Shown here: piece after piece, positions 1-11,345 of the stretch | Layout: each line of letters starts with the position of its first letter | Numbering within the stretch: position 1 is the stretch's first letter | From: Calendula officinalis | Taxonomy: Eukaryota > Streptophyta > Magnoliopsida > Asterales > Asteraceae | NCBI GenBank assembly: GCA_963853835.1 | Contig: OY970821.1 | Location: forward strand, 47,632,646 to 47,696,645 | DNA: 64,000 nt | Reading direction: 5' to 3' | Notes under the pieces: model-generated | What the model was told of the DNA's origin: nothing | The model's database searches: none | The model's input: only the letters and a program-made list of their open reading frames with translations | Translations under genes and position numbers: made by a program

Positions 1-642
1 GGTTTGTTCAACATGCCTGAAGTCAGCATCGAAGAAGTCGATGAAGACGAAGACAATGATGCCCTTATATCTGAGCTTGCCTCACTTGTCAAAAACAGAA
101 AATTCTTTAAAGGCAAATCTGGCTCCTCAGCTAAAGGCTCAAGTAGCAGACCTATCTCGTCAGCTGCTTCTTCCAGACCCTCTGGAAGTACACCTGACAT
201 CTCTGAGATAACATGCTACAACTGTAACAAGAAGGGACACTATACTAACGACTGCAAGTAGAAGAAAGCAAGTTCATCATCTTCAACTGGTGAGTCCATT
301 GAAGAAAAATATAAAAAGCTACAAGCATTCGCCAAAAAGATCCTAGAAGAAAAGAAGGAACTTGAAGGCAAAATTGCTGACAAGGGTCTAGTAGCTGAAA
401 CTCATGACTGGGCTGATTCAGGTGACAGCTCATCCGATGATGATGAACCAATGGCCACAATGTGTTTGATGGCTCGTGCTGATGATGATGAAAGTATCAC
501 ATCTGATGATGCTAGTTCTTATCAATGGGTCAACATAGTTCATAAAAAGGTAACCTCTCTAATCTCTGCTGAGGCTACTAAAGCCAAAGATATTGTCGAC
601 TCTATTATTTGTGACTTGCACTTCATTGATCAGCTGAAAGGT
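1..642 (+). pseudogene. copia family 1 gag, N-terminal part (broken, edge-truncated)
   Basis: Gag of a Ty1/copia element, entering from the window edge. A CCHC zinc knuckle (CYNCNKKGHYTNDC, about 214-258) would bind element RNA in the virus-like particle. It is followed by an acidic, Ser/Asp-rich stretch. An in-frame TAG lies at 259-261, after which the same frame stays open to 642. There the 643-3096 element interrupts it, and the frame resumes in phase at 3102. The match to the copy at 29556 onward lies only in the part after 3820, so the assignment of this part rests on the knuckle and on frame continuity. Confidence 0.75.
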
Positions 643-1174
643 TGTTAGGGTAGAAAACCCGGTCAAACCTATTACTTTATGAATCTGATGAACAAAGGAA
701 TATATAAGTTTAACTTATATAAATAATCTTAGTGATACTCGTCTCATACCGAGTTGGTCGGTATGTGGTCATACTGAGTTGGTCAGTATGAGGTGATACC
801 GAGTTCACGGACCGAGCTGCACAATCAGTGCATGATTTCCCATGATTCACTTTATTAGTCAAAGCCTTTAATCATGGGATACACTTAATAAGAATTGGGA
901 GTTACATTTTAAATAGGGTTAATTGTAAAACCTCTATCACTTATAAATAGAGGTTTAGTCTTTAGTTGTTATTCATCCTTTTGGATCCCGGTTGATCACT
1001 TGTGTGGATCACCGGTAACCCAATTCTAAATGTAACACTTTGTGGAGTGTTCTTGGTTATTCCGCAACCAAGAACACATTTTATACGTTTGTGCTTAATA
1101 AGAATAATCGTATGACGTATATGATCTTGTCTTTACCGATTTTATTAACAATATATGGGCGGTTGGGTCCTACA
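643..1174 (+). repeat. 5' LTR of the 2.45 kb element
   Basis: 532 bp, begins TGTTAGGG and ends GGGTCCTACA. Holds a TATAAATA box at 942-949 and two adjacent hairpins (745-765 and 770-790). Matches 2565-3096 except for substitutions near 724 and 895. Confidence 0.95.
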
Positions 1175-1176
1175 AT

Positions 1177-1188
1177 TGGTATCAGAGC
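1177..1188 (+). other. primer-binding site (tRNA-iMet)
   Basis: TGGTATCAGAGC, 2 nt after the 5' LTR; the standard plant minus-strand primer site. Confidence 0.93.
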
Positions 1189-2552
1189 GGTTCAAAGTTA
1201 TCTACAACTTTGATGATCATATAACCCTATATATTGTTGAAGATCAAGTTTTTTTCATAAAGAAGAACAATGCAGAATTTTCATCATATTCTGCGCACGG
1301 GTAGAAGAAATGCCGGATCTCCTTCGTTAATGGTCGAATCTGTGTGAAATTTGAACAGGAGGTTCTCAACACACAGAAACACAGTCTGACCGTTCAGAAT
1401 TGCAATTCGAGTTTCTGGTAGAGAGATATGTATGGCGCAAAAAGTCAGATTCTATGCTTTTTATTCCTTACTTTTTGGGCAGCCATGGTAGAAAAATCAA
1501 ATCTCCTTCTTCAAACAACGAATGAGAGTGAAATTTTAACTGAAGGTTTACCATAATGTGTTTAATGTTTGCACCGTTCAGATCTTCAAAAGGAATCGTT
1601 AATTAAGAGATATAAATTTTTGAAGATTATTGACGAATATTTATGGTATGTTTTTAATTCTGCGCAACTGTGATAAAACGGCTATTATATCATTTGTAAC
1701 CGTTGAATCTTCATGAATTTTGGATATGATATCCATAACACATACATTTACTCGGTATCAAAATTTTAGACTGATCAGGAACATATATTGAGAGATACAT
1801 ATTTTCAAAGTTGCTGGTTTTCTGATACTGAGTGTCTCATACTGAGTGGTCAGTATGAGACTGCTGTGATCGTTTCAACCGTTGGATCCTTATGATTTTT
1901 GGATATGATGTTGAAGACAGGTATAGGTATGTTGTGTAAAAAATTCATAATGATCAGAAGGATCTACATGGAGATATGATTTTTTGAAGTTGCTGCAAAA
2001 TTAGAGAAACGAAATTCTGAAAGCTGAATTTTACAAGTGAGTATATTTCACATGTTTTTCTCTTTTTAATCATATAAAATCATCTTAAACTGAGGAAATC
2101 CATAAGTTGATTGATTCTTTGGAGGGGTTTTAAGTCAAAGATAAAATATACCGAACAGTTTAAGGTGAAAGTATATGATTCAGGGGGAGAAAAACTCAAT
2201 GCGATATATATTTTCTCATAATATGAAGCTAAAGTTCTTGAAGCTAAAGTGTTCATGCTATGTTATTCAAGGGGGTACATGTCACATATTATTTTACAAT
2301 CATTTGAATCGTTTCAAACTGAGGAAATCTACTAGTTGAATGATACTTGGGATATGTTTCATTTCAACTCAAATATACCGGACAGTTTGAGGATGAGTCA
2401 ATGATTGTGGGGGAGTAAAGTTAATGTGATATATATTTTCTTGAAGTACTTAGTGAATAAAGAATATGAAAAGATCTAAAAAAAAAAGAAGACCATACAA
2501 GACAAGATCGTTATTATTTATTAGGTTAAACATATTCATTTGTTATCATCAG
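1189..2552 (+). other. coding-free interior of the 2.45 kb element
   Basis: No ORF worth calling. It holds a third hairpin (1838-1857) of the same ATACTGA...TCAGTAT type as in the LTRs, and several loosely repeated stretches such as GTTTCAACTC/GTTTCAAACT with AAATATACCG. Confidence 0.8.
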
Positions 2553-2564
2553 ATAGGGGGAGAT
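2553..2564 (+). other. polypurine tract
   Basis: ATAGGGGGAGAT directly before the 3' LTR; primes plus-strand DNA synthesis. The same tract precedes the family 1 copia LTR at 38001-38012. Confidence 0.88.
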
Positions 2565-3096
2565 TGTTAGGGTAGAAAACCCGGTCAAACCTATTACTTT
2601 ATGAATCTGATGAACAAAGGAATATATAAGTTTAACTTATATAAAGAATCTTAGTGATACTCGTCTCATACCGAGTTGGTCGGTATGTGGTCATACTGAG
2701 TTGGTCAGTATGAGGTGATACCGAGTTCACGGACCGAGCTGCACAATCAGTGCATGATTTCCCATGATTCACTTTATTAGTCAAAGCCTTTAATCATGGG
2801 ATACACTTAATAAGATTTGGGAGTTACATTTTAAATAGGGTTAATTGTAAAACCTCTATCACTTATAAATAGAGGTTTAGTCTTTAGTTGTTATTCATCC
2901 TTTTGGATCCCGGTTGATCACTTGTGTGGATCACCGGTAACCCAATTCTAAATGTAACACTTTGTGGAGTGTTCTTGGTTATTCCGCAACCAAGAACACA
3001 TTTTATACGTTTGTGCTTAATAAGAATAATCGTATGACGTATATGATCTTGTCTTTACCGATTTTATTAACAATATATGGGCGGTTGGGTCCTACA
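2565..3096 (+). repeat. 3' LTR of the 2.45 kb element
   Basis: 532 bp near-identical partner of 643-1174, with the same two hairpins at 2667-2687 and 2692-2712. Confidence 0.95.
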
Positions 3097-3101
3097 AAGG
3101 T

Positions 3102-5246
3102 GAATGTTTGGATAAACATAGTGCTATTCTACGTGAAAATGCATTTTTAAAAGAACGATTAATTGATCACAAAACTTTAAAAGAAGAACTTTCTGAAACA
3201 AAATTTATAAACTCAGTTCTTCACCATGATCTTAATGAGAAAGTTAAAGAACTTGAAGCAATTAAAAAGATTTGTGAATCCTGGTCTCGTTCATCCAAAC
3301 GTGTGAGTGAATGTGTTAACCCACAAATTCCTAGTCAAGTACAAGTTGTACTAGGAGGAGACTTCCTTGATGCAGCCGCTATACCTGATAGCAGTACAGA
3401 TGATATGTACTACTCGTCAGCTGATGTTTCTATGCCAGCTGAAGAATTGGTTTTTGGTTCCTTTGTTAGGTCTACCAAAACCTTTGCTACTGAGATGTCC
3501 TCAGAAAATCCTTCTGAAGCTACTGGTGAAGAGTCATCAGCTGACTCCTCTGCCATGGTAGTTAGGACACCTACTGCAGTAATTGTTGAACCAAGAAAAT
3601 CCATCCTGGGTTCAGTACCAGCTGTTACCTCTGCTAGACCTCAGCAGAAGACAAGCAAAATAGCTGGAAAGAAAACTGTTCTTACACCCTCCAAGGGTGA
3701 GCCAGTTGGAGTTCGTACTCGAGCTGCAAAGAACAAAGGTAAGAGTGTCTCCAAAAACACTCCAAGTCCTTCTTCAGTTGTATCTGTCAAATGGCTGAAA
3801 GGAAAGGTTAGCAAGCTGACACACAAGTTCAAACTCTGACTATCTCTGATAATCAGAAAATGAAAGGGATTTTGGGTCCAGTTCCCAAACCTAATGCCTC
3901 GCCCTCTACTCCACTTCAAAGAAATAGAAAATGTTACAAGTGTGGAGATCGTGGGCATATGGCAAGTGAGTGTGACAGCACATGCCTGAGACCTTCCCCA
4001 ACCTCAGCATGTGAGCCCTCTGAAAAACCAACCTCTGTGAGTTCCAGCGGGAAGTCACAAGGACCCACAGAAGTGTGGGTTCCCAAAAAGAACTCTCTTT
4101 TAATCTTTGTGCAGGGTGATGAAAGCAAACTTGTCTGGTACTTAGACAGTGGTTGCCCGAGACATATGACAGGATACAAATCCCTGCTGGAAGAGTTTGA
4201 AGTTTGTGCTGGTCCTCCATTAATTTTTGGTGATAATGGTAGAGGCTCAACTGAAGGATATGGAACCATTTCAAATGGATCCGTAAAAATCACAAGAGTT
4301 GGTTATGTGAATGGACATCAGCATTAGCCAACTTTGTGATGCAAAGTTCTCAGTGAACTTTAATGAATACAGAGGAACGGTGACGCATAAAAGTGGAAAA
4401 GTTGTATTAATTGCTCCAAGAACCAAGAATGTTTATACACTTGACATGAATCCTCAAAATCAAGAAGTTTGTCTTTTCTCCCATTCTACTGAAGAGCTAA
4501 ATTGGTTGTGGCATAAAAGGCTATCTCACCTAAACTTCAAAAACATATCGAAGCTGGCTCGAGGTCAGCTGGTGAATGGTCTTCCACAAATTAAGTATGA
4601 AAAAGATAAGCTTTGTTTAGCTTGTGAACAAGGTAAACACCATAAAAGCTTTTTCAAATCAAAGCAATGTTTTTCCATCGATAGCTGTCTTCACATGCTC
4701 CATATGGATCTTTGGTCCTATGAGCACTGAAAGTTTAGGAGGAAAGAAGTATACGCTTTTTATCGTTGATGAATACTCACGATATACTTGGGTCATATTT
4801 CTTCGTCACAAGAGTGATGCAGCTGATGAAATTATCAAGTTCATCAAAAGGATGGAACTTTTAAACGGGTCTAGAGTCAAGATGCCGAGATCAAACAATG
4901 GTACTGAATTCAGAAACAAGACTTTGGAAGACTTCTGTTCAGATGTTGGGATCTCCCAAAATTTCTCAGCTTTCAGAACACCTCAACAAAATAGTGTTGC
5001 TGAAAGAAGAAACAGAACCCTAATAGAAGCTGCAAGAACAATGCTTGCTGAGTCAAACATGCCTAAGCATTTTTGGGCAGAAGCTGTTAACACAGCGTGT
5101 TTTACTCAAAACAGGTCTCTCTACGTGAAGAGACACAAGAAAACTTCTTATGAGATATTCCGTCAAAGGAAATCATTCATTGGTTTCTTTCATGTGTTTG
5201 GATGTGTGTGTTTTGTATTAAACACACGAGATCAGCTAAGCAAGTT
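3102..5246 (+). pseudogene. copia family 1 gag C-terminus, protease and integrase (broken)
   Basis: Continuation of the gag frame from 642. In order: a coiled, charged segment (about 3108-3300), a Ser/Thr-rich stretch, a frameshift near 3825, a second CCHC knuckle (CYKCGDRGHMASEC, about 3932-3973), the protease active site (LDSGC, about 4141), the pre-integrase HHCC zinc finger (LWHKRLSHLN ... CLACEQGKH, about 4507-4640), and integrase. Compared with the copy at 29804-32758 there is a small deletion near 4313 and a 1 nt loss near 4712. The second catalytic Asp of integrase is Asn (RSNNGTEF, codon 4894-4896); the downstream Glu (VAERRNR) remains. Homology stops near 5246, so reverse transcriptase and RNase H are missing. 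Confidence 0.9.
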
Positions 5247-5247
5247 T

Positions 5248-5467
5248 GAGGATTAATATATTGGGTGAGAATGTGAGAATAGATCTCACCCATTGATTTG
5301 GATGGATTTAGGGCTCACGGCCCGGCAAAATTTGCCGCGCGGTGCGAGGGGGCACATGTGCCATATTTAATCATCGATGAACCCTATGGATACATATAGG
5401 TTAATCATCGATGATTACACTAATTCTCACATTCTTACGATATTTCCAATTCTCAAAGGAAGCCTCC
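5248..5467. mobile_element. small TIR element beside a TA microsatellite (unit F)
   Basis: The ends carry inverted copies of GTGAGAATGTGAGAAT (about 5264) and ATTCTCACATTCTTAC (about 5425). The interior holds palindromes such as GGCACATGTGCC and repeated TCATCGATGA. The right end abuts (TA)n; the left side has only TTAATATATT. About 215 bp, no coding capacity. Family unknown. Confidence 0.55.
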
Positions 5468-5494
5468 TATATATATATATATATATATATATAT
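5468..5494. repeat. (TA)n microsatellite
   Basis: 27 bp of alternating TA between unit F and the left end of unit E. Confidence 0.95.
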
Positions 5495-5880
5495 TGAAGA
5501 ATAAAAATCAGAACCAATTTTCGCTATAGAACTGTAAGAACTAATTTCGACTAATCAGAATTAGGGAAATTTGAATTTTCCCCCTAAATTCGTGAGGGGT
5601 ATAATGGCCATTTCGAGCATCTTTATTTGGTAACAACATCTTCATTCCATAAATCAATTGTACCAAAAATAAAAACTATCAATTCTCTCTCCTTCTCTCT
5701 TAAATTCTCCTCCCCATTTTCTCTCTCTCTCTCTAAATACAAAAAACTCATCATCAACCATTCTCCTCCGATCCGACCACTTTTTTACCGTAATTAGAGA
5801 TCTATAATACCACCAATGAAACCAGCTCTTTTTTCGAGCACAGTGGTACCATCCTCTTCCGGAAGCCACGCCGCCGAGTT
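5495..5880. mobile_element. left end of TA-flanked unit E
   Basis: Starts at the (TA)n edge with spaced AGAACC / AGAACT / AGAACT words, then TTTCGACTAATCA. This matches in layout the reverse complement of the sequence just before the (AT)n array at 15444 (AGAACC, AGAACT, AGAACC, TTTCGGCCAATCA). A CT-rich, leader-like stretch lies at 5680-5745. I infer that 5495-15443 was once a single element, later filled by gypsy insertions. The inner boundary near 5880 is approximate. Confidence 0.4.
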
Positions 5881-6363
5881 AAACCCCAAGAATGGTTATT
5901 GTTCGATTTAGGGTTTTTGACGGTGACGAATAAGTTAGGCTGTCAACGACGGTGGTGGTTTCCGGATCGGAAACGGCGGCGGTGGTGGTAAACCCTTCAC
6001 GTTCAATCTTTCTCTCCTCGCCACTTTCCCCATTGGAGGACTTCTCGGTCGGGTTGGTGTTTCCCGTTGACTTAGTCTTAGTGAGTTGAGGGGAATCTTC
6101 ACTTTCCTCCCTCCCTTCCTCAAAAAGACGTTCCTCTTCCTCCCTTCCATCATCATCACCTCCTAAGTTCAACCGATCATTTATGATCCGGTTAACATCT
6201 TGTTGCATCACATTTCTCATATTAGTGAGCATGGATTGAATGGCTTCCATTGTTATCGGAGTATGTTATTCCCGATACCCGAATTGGCCAATCCATTCCC
6301 ATCTTGATTCAAATTAGAAGCTTGTTCCCCATCCAACAATCGACCACTTCTCGTTCTAGCCAT
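5881..6363 (-). pseudogene. Ty3/gypsy gag N-terminus (broken)
   Basis: Reading on the minus strand from an ATG at 6363, the product opens MARTRSGRLLDGEQASN, the style of gypsy gag starts (compare MVNTRRSGK at 9684). The frame breaks near 6256 and continues in another frame from 6250 (MEAIQSMLTNMRNV) through a charged stretch. It ends at about 5880 before the capsid core. It follows the primer site at 6572-6583, as expected for the first gene of this element. Confidence 0.6.
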
Positions 6364-6571
6364 CTTACTATAATAAGATGTCAACTCAATTAGAATCCAA
6401 TAATTTGACTAAAAAGTCAAAATTAAGCATAAGAATAGCTCGATTTAAAATAATTCCCTCATTGGTCAACCCTAATCCTTAAAGGTCAACCTAACTTCTT
6501 ATAGAACATAGTGTCCCAAAAGCAAAGTCTAAGTCTAGGGTGGGTAACCAACCTAATTCACTTGGACTAAT

Positions 6572-6583
6572 GCTCTGATACCA
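6572..6583 (-). other. primer-binding site (tRNA-iMet), minus-strand gypsy
   Basis: Reverse complement reads TGGTATCAGAGC, directly internal to the LTR end at 6587. Confidence 0.9.
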
Positions 6584-7009
6584 AGTTGTAACACACCGAT
6601 TTTTCAACCAAATTTAAAACTTTTAAAAATATAAAATATATGTCTTTACAAACCGAATATCTAAAAATATGGTTTAATTAAAACATTTGGAATAATTAGA
6701 AAGTACCAAAACCGGTGTTACAAATATATCAAAATTATAGTCTAGGGAACTAAATAAGTACACCGAGCTAATCCTTCCAAATGCTAAGTACGGGCCGCCT
6801 AATCTTTTGCTCCCGAACCTGAGTACATAGTCAAAATAAACGTAGTACGTGAGACAAATATTGTCTCGTGAGAAACATGGGTTTTTGACCCAGTTAGAAA
6901 TAATTTGCAATAAAATAATAATTAAATAATTATCAAATTGCACATAGTCAATCAATCTCTAAGGCTTGCCATAAGCCAAACACATACGTAACGGGCCTCC
7001 CCGAAACAA

Positions 7010-7122
7010 CTCCCCCGATATGGGTTATCTAGGTAAACTCCCCCGTTTCCGGGTTATCTATTTGCTCTCCCGATTTCCGGGTTATCTATTTACTCCCCCG
7101 ATTTCCGGGTTATCTATTTCTC
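7010..7122. repeat. minisatellite, about 30 bp unit x 4
   Basis: Four head-to-tail copies of a unit built on CTCCCCCGATTTCCGGGT followed by TATCTA, inside the gypsy LTR. Confidence 0.85.
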
Positions 7123-7302
7123 GACACACTACCCTTGCGCAGGGTGGTACCGCCCCAAGTAGGTGTCACTAACTCCCTCAACTTGTGTGGGTTATCTAGG
7201 ATCCAATCGATTAGCTACCACATAACAAATCATCAACTTGGGTCAAAGCCCATATCACAACTCAATCATACTAGTGGTAACTAAGCAAATAAATTCACAA
7301 TT

Positions 7303-7340
7303 CAATACAATTCAATTCAATTCAATTCAATTCAATTCAT
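7303..7340. repeat. (ATTCA)n pentanucleotide repeat
   Basis: About eight copies of TTCAA/ATTCA in a row. Confidence 0.9.
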
Positions 7341-7731
7341 ACTTTATCAATTCAATCATTTCTTTATTAAAAACATTTATCTAATAAAGACTCTAAAATC
7401 ATTTCAATTCATAAAACATGGTTTACTATGTACTCAGAAAGATCACATGTACTCACCTTAGCAATGCTATCCAATACTTGTGTAAATCAACACAATCTCT
7501 ACTTCTCAACCAAGGAAGTACTTCCAATCTCAACTCCTTCTTGACCTATCATCAATATCATCACAAATCTAGTCATAAACCATAACTAGATACTAGTTAA
7601 TCCATTTTAACATTCCCAACCACCAAGTTCATACTACTTGGTGGAAATCTCAAACCCTAGTTCAAGATTTCTATCCATAAAACCGAAATCTAGCTTGTAC
7701 ACATTGATTACAAGCTTACCATGAGTGTTTT

Positions 7732-9433
7732 TGTAACGACCCAAAATTTGTAAATAAATAAATTGTATAAAATTATGATAAATAAGGATAAATCGTTTAA
7801 AGAACGTAGGTATTGGTTTCGTGTCATTAGGACACCGTACGAGAAAGTTATGGGCGAAACCGGGTCGAGACAACAACCGAAAAATGCAGCCCTGCAGCAT
7901 CAGGGAGTTCACGCCGCGAACCCTAGTTCCCGATCGGGAACTGCCTACAGAAGTTTTGGCTTTTGTGCGTGAAGTAGTTCACGACCAGTTAGCGATCGCG
8001 AAGTTTGCGAGTGGGGAAAGTTAGCGACGCGAAGTAAAGTTCACGCCGTGAACTCTGATCGAGTAGCATTAAATCGGGTTTTGGCTCATTTGATGCCATA
8101 TCAAAACCCTAGTTTCTCCTTTGGCGATTTTCGAGCTTGAGGACTGATTGAGGTCGAATCCTTCACAAATCTTTGGTAGATTTCACTCCTAGTTGAAGAT
8201 TAAAGGTATATCTTCACTCTTCGATCTTTGTAGCTTAAGATCTATGTATTTTGATGTATGGGTTTGAAACCCTAGTTCTTGGGGTTATGGGTTATGGTGA
8301 TATAAGTGATGTATACATTTAATGAATGGTATCTTAACAAAGGGAACAAGTGTATGATTATGATTTGTAAGAATCTTAAGGGTTGGTTTAACCTAGGGTT
8401 TGGTAAATCACCATAATTTGGGGAAATGTGTTAGTAAGTGTTATCTAGAGATAGATGGACACATTGGTAGTAGTATGTAATGTTGATAATCTTGTGATTA
8501 TTGTATTAGGCATTTGGTGAGGTTTTGGAAGGTTGACCGAATTGTGAAGCAAGGAAACTGACGTAAGGAATACGGTTGGAGCATTTTATTGCTAAGGTGA
8601 GTACGTGTGGACTTTACTGAGTACATAGCTATATGAAGTATTTTGATTACTTATGAACGGTCTATTTAATGTTTGTCTAGCCTTATTATGTGTTGAGTTA
8701 GTATATACTATTGATAATATTTAACTAACTTGTTTGATGACTGATGTGATAGCTGAAGGCTTTGACTGGCATAACTGATAGAGTTATGATTAGAGATAGA
8801 TGGTGGTGACGCGAGGGTGATCCCGGTCACTGAGACGAGTGTACATATGTTTGTACACTAAGCACACGGGTGCTTCTAGTTCGGATATGTTTGCGTACTA
8901 GGTGATCTAGGAATCTAATGCATATATGTTTATGTATTAGGTTCGCTTGTGTTCTAATAGATATATGTTTATGTATTAGATATGACTGTGTTCTAGTACA
9001 TATATGTTTATGTACTAGATATATATGCTAGGAAAGCAGGACCGATAGAGTCACCATAGAGTGACTAGGATGTGTTGGTAAATATAAATATGTATTTATA
9101 TACGATGTGATACTTGATATTATTGGACTCTAAACCCATGTAGCTCACGAGACATTTTTGTGTCTCACGTACTCCTTGTTTGTTTGTTATGTACTCAGGT
9201 TCTGGATCGAGGATTTAGGTGCGCATGGATTGGGTTATGCGGAGCCTAGAGTAGAAGATCATTAGAGCGGATTTATGCTTAACTTTGGTTTTGATATATT
9301 TTGTAACACCAAACCTCATACTCTGATTTTCATAACAAAGGTTTTTGTAAATCCGTGTTTTGGAACTGGTCTTCTATTTATGAAAATGATTTATATTGGA
9401 CAAATGTTTTGTATTAAAAATTGAGGTGTTACA
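7732..9433 (+). repeat. 5' LTR of plus-strand gypsy (1702 bp)
   Basis: TGTAACGACCC...TGAGGTGTTACA. The proximal 350 bp holds several GTTCnCG/CGnGAAC palindromes (for example at 7926-7941 and 8040-8054). A 38 bp minisatellite built on CATATATGTTTATGTATTAG lies at 8915-9025. Confidence 0.93.
8915..9025. repeat. LTR minisatellite, about 38 bp x 3
   Basis: Three copies of a unit containing ATATATGTTTATGTATTAG and GTGTTCTA; repeated in the 3' LTR at about 13510-13620. Confidence 0.85.
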
Positions 9434-9436
9434 ACT

Positions 9437-9448
9437 TGGTATCAGAGC
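9437..9448 (+). other. primer-binding site (tRNA-iMet)
   Basis: TGGTATCAGAGC, 3 nt after the 5' LTR. Confidence 0.93.
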
Positions 9449-9683
9449 TACTGTTTAAGTGAATTAGGTTGGATGTCCATCCTAGTCTTAGACTGTAGCG
9501 TTAGGAATATAAGATTCCTTGAGATCGATAGGTTGACCTTGAGACTTTATGTTAAGTTTAGGGTTGAACCTAGGGGACCTATGAAAGTTGATGCGATTAT
9601 GGATATAGAGTCTTATGAGACAAATGGATTGTACAAGAGGTACTAAATGTTTAATGTCTTTCGTATAGTATCGATCGAAAGAA

Positions 9684-10928
9684 ATGGTGAACACTCGTCG
9701 AAGTGGGAAAGCCCCGGAAAACCGGGAGGAAGAGATACATCATGTCGAGAGGGTTGGACAAGAAAGTCAACCGTCGATGCATCGAGTGGATGAGTCGGAG
9801 GTTGGAGCTAATAAGACTCTGGTAACTATGGCAGATCTCCAAAATTTTATTGATCAGATCAAAGGGACGGTGGCCGATGAAGTGCACCGCATTATTGGAG
9901 ACCGTGAGAGGTCGGGGGGAGATCGTGAATCCGAGACTAAGTCGGATGAGAGAACCGGTGGTGGTGGTGGCACCCGAGTGGAGAAATCTTCCACGGGTGG
10001 TTGTAGTGATGCTAGGGCACGACCCGATGAAAAAAATGGTTGTTCTTTTAAGACCTTCATGGCTTGTAAGCCAAATGTATACACGGGTAGTTCGGACCCG
10101 AAGATGACCATGAGGTGGATTCGAGAGACCGAGCGGGTCATCGAAAGTAGCAAGTGCAAGAAAGCCGATATGGTGACGTACGCGTCACAATTGCTAAAAG
10201 AGGATGCTATGGTGTGGTGGGACATAGTTTATGAGACCCTCGGGAAGGAGGTGATATAGAGAATGTCGTGGGAGGAGTTTACCGCGAGATTGAGAAAGAA
10301 GTTTTGTCCCGAAAGGGATTTGGAGAAAATGCATGAGAAGTTTGTGACCCTAAAGAAGGGCGATAGGACGGTCAAGGAGTACTCGAGGGAATTCACGGGA
10401 TTACTCCCATTTGTTGTTAAGACCTACTCCGAGGAGAGGTTGAGAGTGGTTAGCTACGCTAGTGGGCTACATTGGGATTATCAATTGGAGGTGAAAAGGG
10501 CGGTCACGCTAGATGAGGCCGTTAGTGCAGCCCGAGGTGTGGAAGAGGTGAACGAGGCAAGGGTTGCCGAGAGGGCCTATGTGGGCGAGAAGAAGAAAGC
10601 CGAGAGTGGCTCGGGTATTTTCAAGAAGGGGAAGTTCACGTCGAACTTCTATAGGCAAGGAAGTGTAGCCTCGTGCAAGAGGTGTGGGAAGAATCATACC
10701 GGTGAATGTCGAGGGGAACCGAAGATTTGCCATGATTGTGGCAAGACGGGGCATTTGGCCCGGGATTGTAGATCCAAACCGGCGGCCGAGGTCGAGTGTT
10801 ACTCGTTCCATGAAAAAGGGCATTATAGCCACGTGTGCCCGAAGAAGAAAACCGAATCACTTGTGTCCACGGCGCAAAAGAAGGTGGAACCGGCGAAGGT
10901 GAAGGGACGATCCTTCCAACTCACCTGA
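9684..10928 (+). pseudogene. Ty3/gypsy gag (capsid and nucleocapsid) with in-frame stops
   Basis: Gag packages the element RNA. It starts MVNTRRSGKAPENREEE after a 250 nt leader. The capsid core spans roughly residues 125-280 (KTFMACKPNVYTG ... VVWWDIVYETLG-type region, then RLRKKFCPERDLEKM). It is followed by CCHC knuckles: a short one (CKRCGKNHTGEC), a canonical one (CHDCGKTGHLARDC) and a damaged one (CYSFHEKGHYSHVC, second Cys replaced by Phe). A TAG at 10257-10259 splits the frame without a frameshift. The TGA at 10926-10928 falls where the related scrap at 51609-52053 encodes Arg after SFQLT, so it is best read as a CGA-to-TGA change and not the natural end. Confidence 0.9.
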
Positions 10929-11345
10929 GAGGAAGCGAAGGAGGAGCACGATGTGGTGTCAGGTACCTTATCCGTTAACTTCTTGTCAACTCATATACAT
11001 CGTTGAATCGAGTCCTACTTATTTGTTAGTGTCTCATGAGTTTGGTAGAAAGATAGATTGTGTCGACCTAGTGGTTAGACGAAAAATGTGAAACGAAAGT
11101 AAATGGGAAAACCTCAACGGTCGAACGTGTTATTAGAAATTGGGGGTTTAGAAATCGATGGGGAAAAGTTTAAGGGCGATTTATTGCCCATGGGAATAAA
11201 GGAAATTTGTCGTGGCTATCGGTATGGATTGGTTGGGTATGCACCAAGCCAAGTTATTATGTGATCATAGCTTAACGGTTGAATTGTCTCACGAATTAGT
11301 GCTTAAAGAAATTAGAAATAAGTTGTATGAAGTGGATATTATTTA
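10929..11345 (+). pseudogene. gypsy aspartic protease remnant
   Basis: After the TGA the frame continues EEAKEEHDVVSGT, the gag-protease junction. In shifted frames VSHEFGRKIDC, and later GMDWLGMHQAK, are readable; both are typical gypsy protease and linker pieces. Multiple frameshifts; no usable protein. From 11346 to about 12350 I recognise nothing: no conserved reverse transcriptase motif is visible in any frame. Confidence 0.6.

Larger units (their letters stand above)
643..3096 (+). mobile_element. non-autonomous LTR retrotransposon (TRIM/LARD-type, 2.45 kb)
   Basis: Complete element with two 532 bp direct LTRs (TGTTAG...CCTACA), a primer-binding site complementary to initiator tRNA-Met, a polypurine tract and a 5 bp target duplication (AAGGT at 638-642 and 3097-3101). 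The 1.39 kb interior has no meaningful ORF, so it must borrow proteins from an autonomous relative. I count two differences between the LTRs, which makes it the youngest datable insertion here. It interrupts a copia gag frame exactly between two codons. Confidence 0.95.
6587..7726 (-). repeat. 5' LTR of minus-strand gypsy, proximal part
   Basis: Begins on the plus strand with TGTAACACACCGA, the LTR end next to the primer site. It is interrupted at 7727 by the plus-strand gypsy and resumes at 14038. It contains a degenerate minisatellite (7010-7122) and a pentanucleotide run (7303-7340). The full LTR would be about 1.7-1.8 kb. Confidence 0.8.
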
